Assembly (NCBI RefSeq): GCF_009857475.1
Contig: NZ_WWCJ01000009.1
Span: forward strand, 186,001-250,000
DNA length: 64,000 nucleotides
DNA from: Pseudoduganella guangdongensis
GTDB lineage: Bacteria > Pseudomonadota > Gammaproteobacteria > Burkholderiales > Burkholderiaceae_D
Direction of reading: 5' to 3'
The notes below the pieces were generated by a model, which did not search any database, was not told the origin of the DNA, and worked only from the letters and a program-made list of their open reading frames with translations. Each line of letters opens with the position of its first letter. Positions within the stretch are counted from its first letter, which is position 1. Positions 1-7,355 of the stretch are shown one piece after another. Both the position numbers and the translations under genes were made by a program.

Positions 1-891
1 TACCAGCGCTGGCTGACCATGGCCAAGCCGGACCGCAACGACCACATGTTCTACGCCAACGGCTACAACACCGAAGGGGCAGGCGAGAACCTGGTCTGGA
101 GCGCCGCCGACTTCGAGAACTTCCTGGAGCCGCGGCCCGAGATGCCGGCCCATATGGAAAGCGAGCTGGAACCGGTGCTGCGGCTGCTGGTGAAGAACCG
201 CTGGCCATTCCGCATTCACGCCACCTATGGCGAATCGATTGAGCGCGACCTGGCCGTGATCGAAAAGGTCAACCGCGAGATGCCGTTCAAGGGCGTGCGC
301 TGGTTCTTCGACCATGCCGAAACGATTTCCGACGCCCAACTGGCGCGCGTGAAAGCGCTGGGCGGCGGCGTGGCCGTGCAAGACCGCATGTACTTCCAGG
401 GCGAACATTACTGGCAGCGCTACGGCGCGCAAACGCGCCAGATGCCGCCGCTGCGCAAGATGCTGGAGATGAAGATCCCGCTCGGTCTGGGCACGGATGG
501 CACGCGCGTATCGAGCTACGGCCCCTGGCCCTCGATCTACTGGGCGGTAACGGGCAAGACGGCCGGCGGCCTCTCCATGTGGCAGCCGGGCGATCGCCTG
601 AGCCGCTACGAAGCGCTCCAGCTGATGACTTCCGGCAGCGCCTGGTTCAGCGGCGAAGAAAAGCGCAAAGGCCAGCTCGTGAAAGGCCAATACGCCGACC
701 TGGTGGTGCTGCCGAAAGACTACTTCAGCATTCCCGAAGCCGAGATCAAGACCCTGGAAAGCGCCCTTACGGTGGTGAACGGCCGCATTGTCCACGCCGG
801 CCCCGATTTCCAGCGCTACGCCCCCGAGGCCCCAGCGATCCAGCCCGACTGGAGCCCCGTGAAACACTACGGCGGCTACCAAAACCGCTAA
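1..891 (+). CDS. Amidohydrolase family protein, C-terminal part (5' end outside window)
   Basis: The reading frame is open from the first base, so this is the C-terminal ~296 residues of a longer protein. It fits the amidohydrolase_3 (YtcJ-like) group of metal-dependent hydrolases of the imidazolonepropionase/urease superfamily: IHATYGES and FFDHAETIS supply the later metal-binding histidines, and LGTDGTR supplies the catalytic aspartate near the end of the barrel. The C-terminus has the usual return to the small beta-sandwich domain (GQYADLVVL ... VVNGRIVHAG). Substrate is unknown; members hydrolyse cyclic amides or N-acyl amino compounds. The N-terminal HxH motif and any signal peptide lie off the window. 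Family is well supported, exact reaction not. Confidence 0.85.
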   Translation, partial: YQRWLTMAKPDRNDHMFYANGYNTEGAGENLVWSAADFENFLEPRPEMPAHMESELEPVLRLLVKNRWPFRIHATYGESIERDLAVIEKVNREMPFKGVRWFFDHAETISDAQLARVKALGGGVAVQDRMYFQGEHYWQRYGAQTRQMPPLRKMLEMKIPLGLGTDGTRVSSYGPWPSIYWAVTGKTAGGLSMWQPGDRLSRYEALQLMTSGSAWFSGEEKRKGQLVKGQYADLVVLPKDYFSIPEAEIKTLESALTVVNGRIVHAGPDFQRYAPEAPAIQPDWSPVKHYGGYQNR

Positions 892-945
892 TACAGCCCA
901 GCCCGCGTCAACCTTGGGCGGTACGGCGACCCGGCCGACCCTTGG

Positions 946-981
946 TTGACATTGACTTCCTGGGATCTTGGTCGATACTTT
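946..981 (+). promoter_or_regulatory. Candidate sigma-70 promoter for the 67-residue small gene
   Basis: TTGACT at 952-957 is followed 16 bases later by GATACT at 974-979, a good match to -35/-10 boxes; an overlapping TTGACA sits at 946-951. The start codon of the small gene is 34 bases beyond the -10 box. No terminator is evident between the upstream amidohydrolase gene and this site. Pattern match only. Confidence 0.4.
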
Positions 982-1012
982 CAAGACCGCCCATCACGCT
1001 TGAAGGTGTCCC

Positions 1013-1216
1013 ATGGAATTGCTGCATTACACCCCGCGCGTCGATCTGGCGCGTTGTGAGATTGTTGACCGTGGTATCGAGGTGCAAGCCAGTTTCAGCA
1101 CCTTGTGCGCGCTGGAGTACATGAAGTCCCACAATATCCCGCCTCAAATCATCCAGCGTGTCTTGCTCCAGCCCGCTCAGCGGCGCGCGGCGAGCCGGGT
1201 TATACACAAAAATTGA
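1013..1216 (+). CDS. Small hypothetical protein, 67 residues
   Basis: I do not recognise a family. The peptide begins MELLHYTPRVDLAR and has a balanced, globular-looking composition up to about residue 58, unlike a random high-GC frame; the last ten residues are less convincing. A plausible sigma-70 promoter lies just upstream, whereas the Shine-Dalgarno match (GAAGGTG) is modest. A 99-codon antisense frame covers the same bases but is arginine/glycine rich and has no start signals. The residues FSTLCALEYMKSHNIPPQIIQRVL could form two helices, as in a small regulatory protein, but no function can be assigned. Confidence 0.5.
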   Translation: MELLHYTPRVDLARCEIVDRGIEVQASFSTLCALEYMKSHNIPPQIIQRVLLQPAQRRAASRVIHKN

Positions 1217-1274
1217 CGGCAGGTACTGCGCGAGTTTAATTAGTTAAAGAGTCGCTGTGACAATTTGTGAGTTT

Positions 1275-1410
1275 CTAAGTCGTTGATTTTAAAGCCGGTT
1301 TATTCTGCACATTGAACAGGCAGTTTGTTGGAAATGGCGTCGTTGAGGGCTGTTTGCCTTGTCAAGCCCCCCTTATCAACAAAGATATCCACAAACAATG
1401 TGGATAAGGG
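1275..1410 (+). repeat. Dispersed DnaA-box element, copy A
   Basis: This ~136-bp non-coding element begins CTAAGTCGTTGATTTTAA, contains GGCAGTTTGTTGGAAA and TGTCAAGCCCC blocks, and ends with two head-to-head DnaA boxes (ATATCCACA at 1385-1393 and the perfect box TGTGGATAA at 1399-1407). The same order, spacing and blocks recur at 2308-2442. The rest of the gap between 1217 and 1502 shows no other gene; it holds this element and the hairpin at 1474-1509. Confidence 0.7.
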
Positions 1411-1473
1411 AAAAAGGCCTTTTCAATCCGCCACTTAGCGCGGTTTGCGGGAAGTTACCGGGAAGATGAGAGC

Positions 1474-1509
1474 GAAATAACTACTGTACGTGCATACAGT
1501 AGTTATTTC
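1474..1509. terminator. 15-bp perfect inverted repeat at the 3' end of the response regulator gene
   Basis: The arms at 1474-1488 and 1495-1509 (GAAATAACTACTGTA and its complement) are perfect, with the 6-base loop CGTGCA. The stop codon of the response regulator (minus strand) lies inside the right arm. A transcript would form a stable hairpin directly after the coding region, so a termination or 3'-stabilising role is likely, although there is no long U-tract and the stem is AT-rich. Confidence 0.6.
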
Positions 1510-2201
1510 AGGATGCGGCCGGTGGCGCTGAAAGTGCCTGTTTCCGCACCGGGCTGGACCTGGATATCCACAGTTGCCGGCGGCTGACCAATGGTGAGCT
1601 GGCCGGACCATGCCTGGCCTTGCTGCAATCCCTGCAGGATGGCGGCGAATTGCTCGCGGTGCTGGTTGTACTTGGCGAGCTGCGCTTGCAGCTGGACCAG
1701 GTCGGAGTAGTTGCGCAGGGAGGAAATGACCGTCGTGAACAGCTTGCGCGTGGTCAGGTCGGTCTTGCACCAGAAATCATTGATGTCGTAGTCGAGGATG
1801 ATGCTGTGCTCGAGCGCCTGGCCCGGCTGTCCGGTGCGCAGCACAATGCGCACCAGCTCGTTCTTCAGCTCTGTGCGGATCTGGTTGGCCACGCGCAGGC
1901 CGGCATCGCTGGTTTCCATGATCACATCCAGCAGCACCAGGGCCACGTCGGGATTGTTGCGCAGCGTGGTCAGCGCTTCCTCGCCGGAGTAGGCGTGCAG
2001 GAAGCTGAGGCGGCGGCCCATGAAGCAGGCGTTGCTGAGGGAGAACTTGGTGACGACATGGACATCGACATCGTCATCGACGATCAGGACGCGCCACGGC
2101 GCGGGACCGGCACCTGCGGCAAGTTCGGCGGAACCGGCTTGCGCCTCGTCGTCAATCATCCAGCCTTCGCTTGCGTCGTCGTCAGGAACTTTAACGTCCA
2201 T
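1503..2201 (-). CDS. Response regulator, receiver domain with DUF3369-like tail
   Basis: The 232-residue protein carries a CheY-like receiver domain at about residues 38-170: VLIVDDDVDVH gives the acidic pocket, VLLDVIM the phosphorylatable aspartate, and a TGQ/DINDFWCKTDLT segment follows. The sequence after the receiver (ISSLRNYSDL) resembles the start of the DUF3369 output region found in some response regulator/HD-GYP proteins, but no HD-GYP or DNA-binding domain is present, so it probably acts by protein contact. I chose the ATG at 2201 because GAAGGG lies 8 bases upstream; an ATG ten codons earlier has a weaker site. No partner kinase gene is adjacent. The gene is flanked on both sides by copies of the DnaA-box repeat. 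Confidence 0.85.
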   Translation of the reverse strand: MDVKVPDDDASEGWMIDDEAQAGSAELAAGAGPAPWRVLIVDDDVDVHVVTKFSLSNACFMGRRLSFLHAYSGEEALTTLRNNPDVALVLLDVIMETSDAGLRVANQIRTELKNELVRIVLRTGQPGQALEHSIILDYDINDFWCKTDLTTRKLFTTVISSLRNYSDLVQLQAQLAKYNQHREQFAAILQGLQQGQAWSGQLTIGQPPATVDIQVQPGAETGTFSATGRILK

Positions 2202-2307
2202 GCATTTTCCCTTCATCCTTTTTGGACACACTATTCTGCGGCAGGGGTTTTGTCAAAATATTTTCCGAAGGCTCAGTGAGTTGCAAGAAAGCATATGCGT
2301 GCATTCG

Positions 2308-2442
2308 CTAAGTCATTGATTTTAATAGGACTAACTGCATGCCAAAGAATTGGGCAATTTGTTGAAAACCGCGCCGTTACAGGCGAAACGGGCTGTCAAG
2401 CCCCGCTTTTCCACACGCTTATCCACAGTGAAAGTGGATAAC
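2308..2442 (+). repeat. Dispersed DnaA-box element, copy B
   Basis: This is the second copy of the element at 1275-1410, in the same orientation. It begins CTAAGTCATTGATTTTAA, has GGCAATTTGTTGAAAA and GGCTGTCAAGCCCC blocks, and ends with a perfect DnaA box TTATCCACA (2419-2427) facing AGTGGATAA (2433-2441). The distance from the first block to the first DnaA box is 111 bases here and 110 in copy A. It occupies most of the gap between the response regulator and the HD phosphohydrolase gene. Confidence 0.7.
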
Positions 2443-2492
2443 TCAAAATTCGTCTTTAAATACTTCGCATTAGCGCAATTTTATCATCCGGT

Positions 2493-3113
2493 CTATGAAG
2501 CTGCTGCCTTCAGCCGGTCAAGTTCGGCGAGGAAACGCGCGCAGGCCAGCCCCGGCGCCCAGGGCTCCCAGGCCCGGTCACCGTATAACGGCTGCAACGG
2601 ATCTTCAGGTAAGGGCACTGCGCTGATCTTCAATGTGCGCCGCACTTCTTCGTCGCTCCAGCCGACCACGTGCACGGCTTCGCTGGCGGCGGCCAGGCGG
2701 TCGGCACGCTTGTGGACCTGATATTCCTTGGGGGTCCAGGCCGGCAGGCCGTAGCGCAGGAAAACCGCCTGTTCCAGCCGTTGGCTCAGTTCGCGGAAGC
2801 TCTCGCCCAGGAAGGGTTTGAGCACCGATATACAGTCGAATCCGAGCAGGCCTTCTTCCGCATCGTGCAGCAGCTCGCGCAGGCAGGACAGGGGATCGAG
2901 TGGCGTGGCCGACCATTGGCGACGCAATTGCAGCACCGTCAGTGAATGCTGGGCGACCGAGAGCGGTAAGGGCCAGGCGGAATGGCCGCCCCAGCGATAG
3001 GTGCGTGCCAGGCCCAGCGCCAGGTCGGAGTCGTCCCAATCGAAGGGCGTGGGGTCGAGCAAGTCCAGCCGGCGGCCGGACGGCATGCGCACCCAGGCGC
3101 GTTGTGTCGTCAT
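2493..3113 (-). CDS. HD-domain phosphohydrolase (YfbR/metal-dependent type)
   Basis: The 206-residue protein has the HD-superfamily metal-binding pattern: His in SVAQHSL (about residue 60), the HD pair in LLHDAEEG, and a late Asp in KRADRLAAASE. Length and motif spacing match small HD phosphohydrolases related to 5'-deoxynucleotidase YfbR, which act on nucleotide monophosphates; the substrate here is not established. The ATG at 3113 overlaps the stop codon of the upstream hybrid kinase as ATGA, so translation is coupled to the kinase. A longer open frame upstream of this ATG lies inside the kinase gene and is not needed. Whether the enzyme is a signalling output of the kinase is open. Confidence 0.8.
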   Translation of the reverse strand: MTTQRAWVRMPSGRRLDLLDPTPFDWDDSDLALGLARTYRWGGHSAWPLPLSVAQHSLTVLQLRRQWSATPLDPLSCLRELLHDAEEGLLGFDCISVLKPFLGESFRELSQRLEQAVFLRYGLPAWTPKEYQVHKRADRLAAASEAVHVVGWSDEEVRRTLKISAVPLPEDPLQPLYGDRAWEPWAPGLACARFLAELDRLKAAAS

Positions 3114-4846
3114 GCCGCTATCGTATCGTCGCGGCGCAGGTCGTTGCAAGCTTGCAGGATAAGGGATTCGAGTTCCGGCAACAGGGCGGCGGCGCTTTGC
3201 AGGTCGCCGCTGGCGCTGGCCTTTTCCATCTGGTGGCACAAGGTGTGCAGCTCCGGCGCGCTCAGGTAGCCGCAGCTGCCTTTGAGCGCGTGGAAGGCGC
3301 TGGTGGCGCCTTCGCCGTCGCCGTTCTGCAGGGCCAGGCGGCCTTCGTCCAGCCGGCGCGGCGCTTCCTCGAGGAAGGCTTGCGCAATGCGGCGCTGGTG
3401 GCGCGGCGTCATGCCGCTAAGCGGCAGGATGTGGATGGCCGGGTTGGCCGGCGCCACGCCGAACAGGTCGTCCAGTTCGGCCAGGGTGGGCGCGGTGCGC
3501 TGCAGTTGGCGGCCGCGCGCCAGTAACTGGTTGATGGTCTTTTCCAGCAGGTCGAACAGCAGCCGCTCATCGACCGGCTTGCTGAGGAAACCGTCCATGC
3601 CGGCATTGCGGTAGCGCGCGCGATCGAGGTCGGTGGCGTTGGCAGTGAGGGCGATGATCGGCACCAGCGGGTCGCGCACCGGCAGGTCCAGGCTGCCGCC
3701 GCGGCGGATCAGGCGCGCGGCTTGCTCACCGTCCATCTGCGGCATGCGGCCGTCCATCAGCACCACGTCGTAATCTTCGTTATGCAGGGCGCGCAGCGCT
3801 TCCAGGCCGTTCTCGGCCACTGCCACCTCGTGCCCCATGCCTTCCAGCAGGGTGCTGATGATGATCTGGTTGGTGCGCACGTCTTCGGCGCACAGCACGC
3901 GCAGGCGGTGCGCGTGGCGCAGGTGGGCCGGCACGTTGAGCGGGCTTTCCTCGGGCGGGGCGCCGAGGGCCAGCGGCAGCGAGAAGCGCACCGTGGTGCC
4001 TTTGCCGAGGCGGGTGTCGGCTTCGATATGGCCGCCCATCAGGTCGACCAGCTCTTTGCAGATGGCCAAGCCCAGGCCGGGGCCGTCGGCGCGGCGGGTG
4101 GAGGACAGGTCGGCCGGCTCGAATTTGCGGAACAGGCGCGGCAGCATTTCCAGCGGGATGCCGGGGCCGGTGTCGGTGATGGCGAAGCTGACGCGCGCCA
4201 GGCCGTCCGCCGTTTCACCCGAGGCGCGCAGGCGCACTTCGCCGCGTTCGGTGAATTTGATGGCGTTGCCCAGCAGGTTGAGCAGGATCTGGCGGATGCG
4301 GTTGGGGTCGCCCTGCACGTGGCGCGGCAGGCCGGGCGCCAGCTCGCAGCGCAGCAGCAGCGCCTTGGCGTCGGCTTGCGGGCGCAGGATGGTGATGGCT
4401 TCGTCGATGATGTCGATCAGGTCCAGGTCCTGGGTGCTGATCGAGAGGCGGCCGGCGTCGATGCGCGAAAAATCGAGCAGGTCGTTCAGGATATTGAGCA
4501 GGGCTTCGCTGTTCTTCAGGCCGATGCGCAGGTACTCGACAGTGCGGTCGGCGATGGTGCGGTCGCGCAGGGCGAATTTGAGCATGCCGATCACGCCCGC
4601 CAGCGGGGTGCGGATGTCGTGGCTCATGGCGGCCAGGAAGTCGATCCGGTGCCGGCCCAGCTTTTCGTTTTGCAGTTGCAGGCGTTTTGTTTGCGCTTCG
4701 CTGTCGGCCAGGCGCTGGCGCAGGCGCCGGTTTTGCCAAAACAGCAGGATAAGCGCGGCCAGCCCCAGGATTATTAACAGGGCTGCGGGGAAATCCAAAA
4801 ACGAATCAACGGAAGAAAACAATATTAATAATCTCCACAATGTCAT
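3110..4846 (-). CDS. Hybrid sensor histidine kinase with receiver and Hpt domains
   Basis: The 578-residue protein has one N-terminal membrane segment (about residues 19-37), a short coiled coil, a HisKA domain with phospho-acceptor His76 in MSHDIRTPL, a HATPase domain (NLLGNAIKF, DTGPGIP, GPGLGLAI), a receiver domain (LCAEDVRTN, VLMDGRMPQMDG) and a C-terminal Hpt domain (FHALKGSCGYL). It can therefore run a complete phosphorelay. There is almost no periplasmic region, so sensing is probably intramembrane or through a partner. An in-frame TTG lies five codons upstream of the chosen ATG; neither has a strong ribosome-binding site. It is the first gene of a two-gene unit with the HD phosphohydrolase. 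Confidence 0.88.
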   Translation of the reverse strand: MTLWRLLILFSSVDSFLDFPAALLIILGLAALILLFWQNRRLRQRLADSEAQTKRLQLQNEKLGRHRIDFLAAMSHDIRTPLAGVIGMLKFALRDRTIADRTVEYLRIGLKNSEALLNILNDLLDFSRIDAGRLSISTQDLDLIDIIDEAITILRPQADAKALLLRCELAPGLPRHVQGDPNRIRQILLNLLGNAIKFTERGEVRLRASGETADGLARVSFAITDTGPGIPLEMLPRLFRKFEPADLSSTRRADGPGLGLAICKELVDLMGGHIEADTRLGKGTTVRFSLPLALGAPPEESPLNVPAHLRHAHRLRVLCAEDVRTNQIIISTLLEGMGHEVAVAENGLEALRALHNEDYDVVLMDGRMPQMDGEQAARLIRRGGSLDLPVRDPLVPIIALTANATDLDRARYRNAGMDGFLSKPVDERLLFDLLEKTINQLLARGRQLQRTAPTLAELDDLFGVAPANPAIHILPLSGMTPRHQRRIAQAFLEEAPRRLDEGRLALQNGDGEGATSAFHALKGSCGYLSAPELHTLCHQMEKASASGDLQSAAALLPELESLILQACNDLRRDDTIAA

Positions 4847-4940
4847 TATTGTAATGGACAATCCGTCGTCCGGATGTACCGAATTGTTATTGGTGTATCA
4901 TCCGGGCTCCCCGCTTTAACTACTCAACTGAAAGACACTG

Positions 4941-5570
4941 GTGTTGATCTCCCCGGAACAAGGGCTGGCCTTCCTGGCGGCAGCCATGCTGATTACCGTT
5001 TCCCCCGGCCCGGATAACCTGATGGTGCTGAGCATGGGCATGTCGCGCGGGCGCAAGCAGGGCGTGGTATTCGGCCTCGGCTGCGCGCTGGGCTGCCTGA
5101 GCCACACCATCCTGGCGGCGCTGGGCGTGGGGGCGCTGATCGCTGCGTCGCCCGCAGCTTTCACCACGCTGAAGCTCGTGGGGGGACTCTACCTGATCTG
5201 GATGGGGATCGGCGCACTGCGCAGCAAGGGTGGGGCGCAGGTGGGGCAGGCGGCGCTGCCGGAGGAATCCCTGGGCAAGCTGTTTGCCAAGGGTTTGCTG
5301 GCGAACGCGATCAATCCGAAGGTGGTGCTGTTCTTCCTGTCGTTCCTGCCGCAGTTCGTGGTGGCGGGGCGCGGCGACGCCAGCTGGCAGACGGCGCAAC
5401 TGGGGCTGCTGTTTACCTTGCAGGCTTGCCTGCTGTTTGGCGCGCTCGGTTATTTCGCCGGCGCGGTGGGCAAGTGGATCAACCGCCATCCGCGCGCGGG
5501 CTTGTGGCTCGATCGCGGCGCCGGGGCGATTTTTGTCGGCCTGGGCCTGCGCCTCATCGTCGCGCGCTGA
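4941..5570 (+). CDS. LysE/RhtB family amino-acid exporter
   Basis: The 209-residue inner-membrane protein starts at GTG (or the TTG next to it) and carries the family's N-terminal signature ITVSPGPDNLMVLSMGMSRGRKQG at about residues 18-41, followed by about six hydrophobic helices. Members export amino acids such as lysine, homoserine or threonine using the proton gradient; the substrate cannot be read from sequence. No LysG-type regulator is adjacent. Its 3' end overlaps the 3' end of the convergent yceI-like gene by 17 bases. Confidence 0.88.
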   Translation: MLISPEQGLAFLAAAMLITVSPGPDNLMVLSMGMSRGRKQGVVFGLGCALGCLSHTILAALGVGALIAASPAAFTTLKLVGGLYLIWMGIGALRSKGGAQVGQAALPEESLGKLFAKGLLANAINPKVVLFFLSFLPQFVVAGRGDASWQTAQLGLLFTLQACLLFGALGYFAGAVGKWINRHPRAGLWLDRGAGAIFVGLGLRLIVAR

Positions 5571-6225
5571 TCGCGAAACGCAGTTCCATTTCATCCTTCA
5601 CCGCCAGCGCGCCGCCGAACACGGCGAAGGGCGTGATGCCGAAATCGCTTTGGCGCGCGGTAAAGCTGCCGCTCGCGCGCAGCAAGGCGCCATCTTCCTT
5701 TAGCTGCAGCGGCACGCGGTAGGCGCGCGTAACGCCGTGCAGCGTGACCTGCGCGTTCAGGAAAGCCCCGTCACGCGCGGCGCGTACCACGACCCAGGGG
5801 TGGGCGGCGGCCTGCAATACCTTGTTGAACATATTCCTGCGCGTGCCTTCGATGGCGTCGGGCGAGGGCTGGGTGTCGAGCCCGGCATCCTTGCGCTGTT
5901 CGGCTTCGTCCACCTGCAGCTGGTCCAGGCGGAAGCGCAGTTCGGTGCGGCCTTGGGCCAGGTCGACAAAGCCTTCCAGCTGGCGCGTGGCCACCACGTG
6001 GTCGTGGCCCATGCGCGCCAAAGGACCGCCGCGGCGCACGGTGATGGCGACCAGCGATTCGCCGGCGACGATGCGGTGGGCCTGGTGCGTGGCTGGCGGC
6101 GCGGGGGCGGCGGCGGGGAGGGCGGTCGGGGCGGGCGGCGGCGGGGCGGTGCTACAGGCGGAAATGGCCATGGCGCCCGCGCTGAATGCGGAATAAATGG
6201 TCCATTTACAAATTTTTACCCGCAT
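5554..6225 (-). CDS. YceI-like domain lipoprotein
   Basis: The 223-residue protein begins with a lipoprotein signal ending in the lipobox ISAC (Cys at about residue 24), then a Pro/Ala-rich linker, then a YceI-like domain from about residue 50 (RIVAGESLVAITVRRGG ... MGHDHVV). YceI proteins are lipocalin-like barrels that bind isoprenoid or other amphiphilic ligands in the periplasm; here the protein would be membrane-tethered. The domain lacks the usual first strands and is somewhat divergent (SDFGITPFAVFGGALAVKDEMELRF retains the canonical C-terminal pattern). Convergent overlap with the LysE gene. No clear Shine-Dalgarno sequence precedes the ATG. Confidence 0.75.
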   Translation of the reverse strand: MRVKICKWTIYSAFSAGAMAISACSTAPPPPAPTALPAAAPAPPATHQAHRIVAGESLVAITVRRGGPLARMGHDHVVATRQLEGFVDLAQGRTELRFRLDQLQVDEAEQRKDAGLDTQPSPDAIEGTRRNMFNKVLQAAAHPWVVVRAARDGAFLNAQVTLHGVTRAYRVPLQLKEDGALLRASGSFTARQSDFGITPFAVFGGALAVKDEMELRFAISARR

Positions 6226-6272
6226 TGTGACTTTTCGAGAGTTTCTATTTTAAAAATTGTACTATCTTATAC

Positions 6273-6397
6273 GAAGTTATGTTGTTTCGATATTCGGAAA
6301 ACCGCCGCGAGATATTCGCGGTCGATTATCCATCCCAGCACTTTCAAATCTCTCCCGATTTGAATCCCTTCACCCGCGCATGGCGCGGGTTTTTTTT
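6273..6397 (+). ncRNA. Candidate small RNA 1 with intrinsic terminator
   Basis: The segment has three successive hairpins: CCGCGA/TCGCGG (6305-6321), CAAATC/GATTTG (6345-6362) and the GC-rich terminator CCCGCGC-ATG-GCGCGGG followed by eight T residues (6373-6397). An AT-rich stretch with possible -10 boxes (TATCTT 6263-6268, TTATAC 6267-6272) precedes it. This is the layout of a trans-acting sRNA of ~120 nt, but the 5' end is a guess and no known family is recognised. Confidence 0.4.
6373..6397 (+). terminator. Rho-independent terminator
   Basis: A perfect 7-bp GC stem (CCCGCGC/GCGCGGG) with a 3-base loop is followed by an uninterrupted T8 run. No plus-strand protein gene ends upstream within 800 bases, so it most likely ends an untranslated RNA. 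Confidence 0.75.
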
Positions 6398-6429
6398 CGC
6401 CTGGCCGAAGATTCCTTCCTTAATGAACT

Positions 6430-6592
6430 CCTAAGCCTTGGCTTACGGAAAGCTGGCAAAGTACGTCCATAGCGTACGGCATTGCCGAGCGCCCGGTTGC
6501 CGGATTCCTCAATCCGGCACAGTTTCGTTTCTTCTATCCCCGCGCCCTAAAAAGCGTTTTCACCGGCCCCCCCAATCGGCCGGTTTTTTTTT
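6430..6592 (+). ncRNA. Candidate small RNA 2 or attenuated leader of the yfcG-like gene
   Basis: The hairpins are TAAGCC/GGCTTA (6432-6445), GTACG/CGTAC (6461-6477), GCCGGATT-CCTC-AATCCGGC (6499-6518) and a terminator ACCGGCC/GGCCGGT followed by nine T residues (6562-6592). It may be an independent sRNA or the regulated leader of the downstream glutathione S-transferase gene, which starts 44 bases after the U-tract with its own AAAGGAG site. No anti-terminator pairing was identified by eye. Confidence 0.35.
6562..6592 (+). terminator. Rho-independent terminator upstream of the GST gene
   Basis: The 7-bp GC stem ACCGGCC/GGCCGGT with a 9-base C-rich loop runs directly into a T9 tract. It lies upstream of the yfcG-like gene rather than behind a coding gene. 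Confidence 0.75.
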
Positions 6593-6635
6593 GCGCGCTC
6601 GGCTATCATGCTCCGGTCTGCCGAAAGGAGCGCTG

Positions 6636-7355
6636 ATGATCGATTTTTACACCGCCGCCACGCCCAATGGTCACAAAGTGTCCATTGCGCTGGAGGAGTT
6701 GGAACTGCCGTATGAGATGCGGGTGCTGGACCTGGGCCAAGGGGAACAGAAGGAGGCGTGGTTCACGGCGATTAATCCGAACGGGCGCATCCCGGCCATT
6801 GTCGACCGCGACAACGGGAATTTTGCGGTGTTCGAGTCGGGCGCGATCCTGCTCTATTTGGCTGAGAAGACGGGGCGTTTGATGCCGCAGGACGGCAAAG
6901 GGCGCTCGCTGGTGATGCAGTGGCTGATGTTCCAGATGGGCGGCATCGGACCGATGATGGGTCAGGCGAACGTGTTCTTCCGCTACTTCCCCGACAAGAT
7001 CCAGCCCGCCATCGACCGCTACCAGGGCGAGTGCCGGCGCCTGTTCAGCGTGCTCGACAGCCGCCTGGCCGAGCATCAATACCTGGCGGGCGAGTATTCG
7101 ATTGCGGATATCGCCAACTGGGCCTGGGTGCGCACGCACCGCTGGTCGGGCGTGGATACCGAGGGTTTGCCGCATCTGCAGCGCTGGATCGCCGAACTGC
7201 GCGCGCGACCGGCCGTGCAGCGCGGCATCGAGCGGCCGCCGAGCGAGGTGTTGGTTCGGCCCGACAGTGAAGAAAAAGCACGCCAATTCTCCGCCGCGGC
7301 GCGCAAAATGCTCGAAACCGGCCAGTCGCGCCGCTCACAAAAGGAGACCGAATGA
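6636..7355 (+). CDS. yfcG: Glutathione S-transferase-like disulfide-bond oxidoreductase (YfcG type)
   Basis: The 239-residue protein closely follows E. coli Yfc[14 protein letters not shown] at the N-terminus, [11 protein letters not shown] (glutathione-binding cis-Pro loop), [15 protein letters not shown], and [10 protein letters not shown] at the start of the helical domain. YfcG-type enzymes reduce disulfides using two glutathione molecules and have little classical transferase activity. The ATG at 6636 is preceded by a strong AAAGGAG site, which fixes the start. Its last four bases overlap the start of the second GST gene, so the two are translationally coupled. Cytoplasmic. Confidence 0.88.
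   Translation: MIDFYTAATPNGHKVSIALEELELPYEMRVLDLGQGEQKEAWFTAINPNGRIPAIVDRDNGNFAVFESGAILLYLAEKTGRLMPQDGKGRSLVMQWLMFQMGGIGPMMGQANVFFRYFPDKIQPAIDRYQGECRRLFSVLDSRLAEHQYLAGEYSIADIANWAWVRTHRWSGVDTEGLPHLQRWIAELRARPAVQRGIERPPSEVLVRPDSEEKARQFSAAARKMLETGQSRRSQKETE

Larger units (their letters stand above)
6226..6635 (+). other. 410-base non-coding block with structured elements
   Basis: No convincing coding frame exists here. The block holds two plus-strand rho-independent terminators (6373-6397 and 6562-6592) and several hairpins upstream of each, although no plus-strand protein gene ends nearby. Short open frames (for example at 6257-6472) run through the hairpins and lack start signals. The two structured segments are listed separately as candidate small RNAs; alternatively the second could be a leader/attenuator of the yfcG-like gene, whose ATG is 44 bases beyond its U-tract. 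Confidence 0.7.

Noticed and set aside
908..1207. 99-codon minus-strand frame opposite the 67-residue gene
   Set aside because: No start signals, arginine/glycine-rich composition and no recognisable pattern; the plus-strand frame has a promoter-like sequence.
1385..2441. Replication origin, because of four DnaA-type boxes
   Set aside because: Only two boxes per copy in two dispersed elements; no AT-rich unwinding region and no dnaA, dnaN or parAB genes nearby.
6268..6280. TATACGAAGTTAT, an exact 13-base match to one loxP arm, preceded by an 8-base NNNTANNN spacer
   Set aside because: The opposite arm is absent (only 3 of 13 bases match), so Cre could not recombine here; most likely a chance hit in an AT-rich promoter-like stretch.
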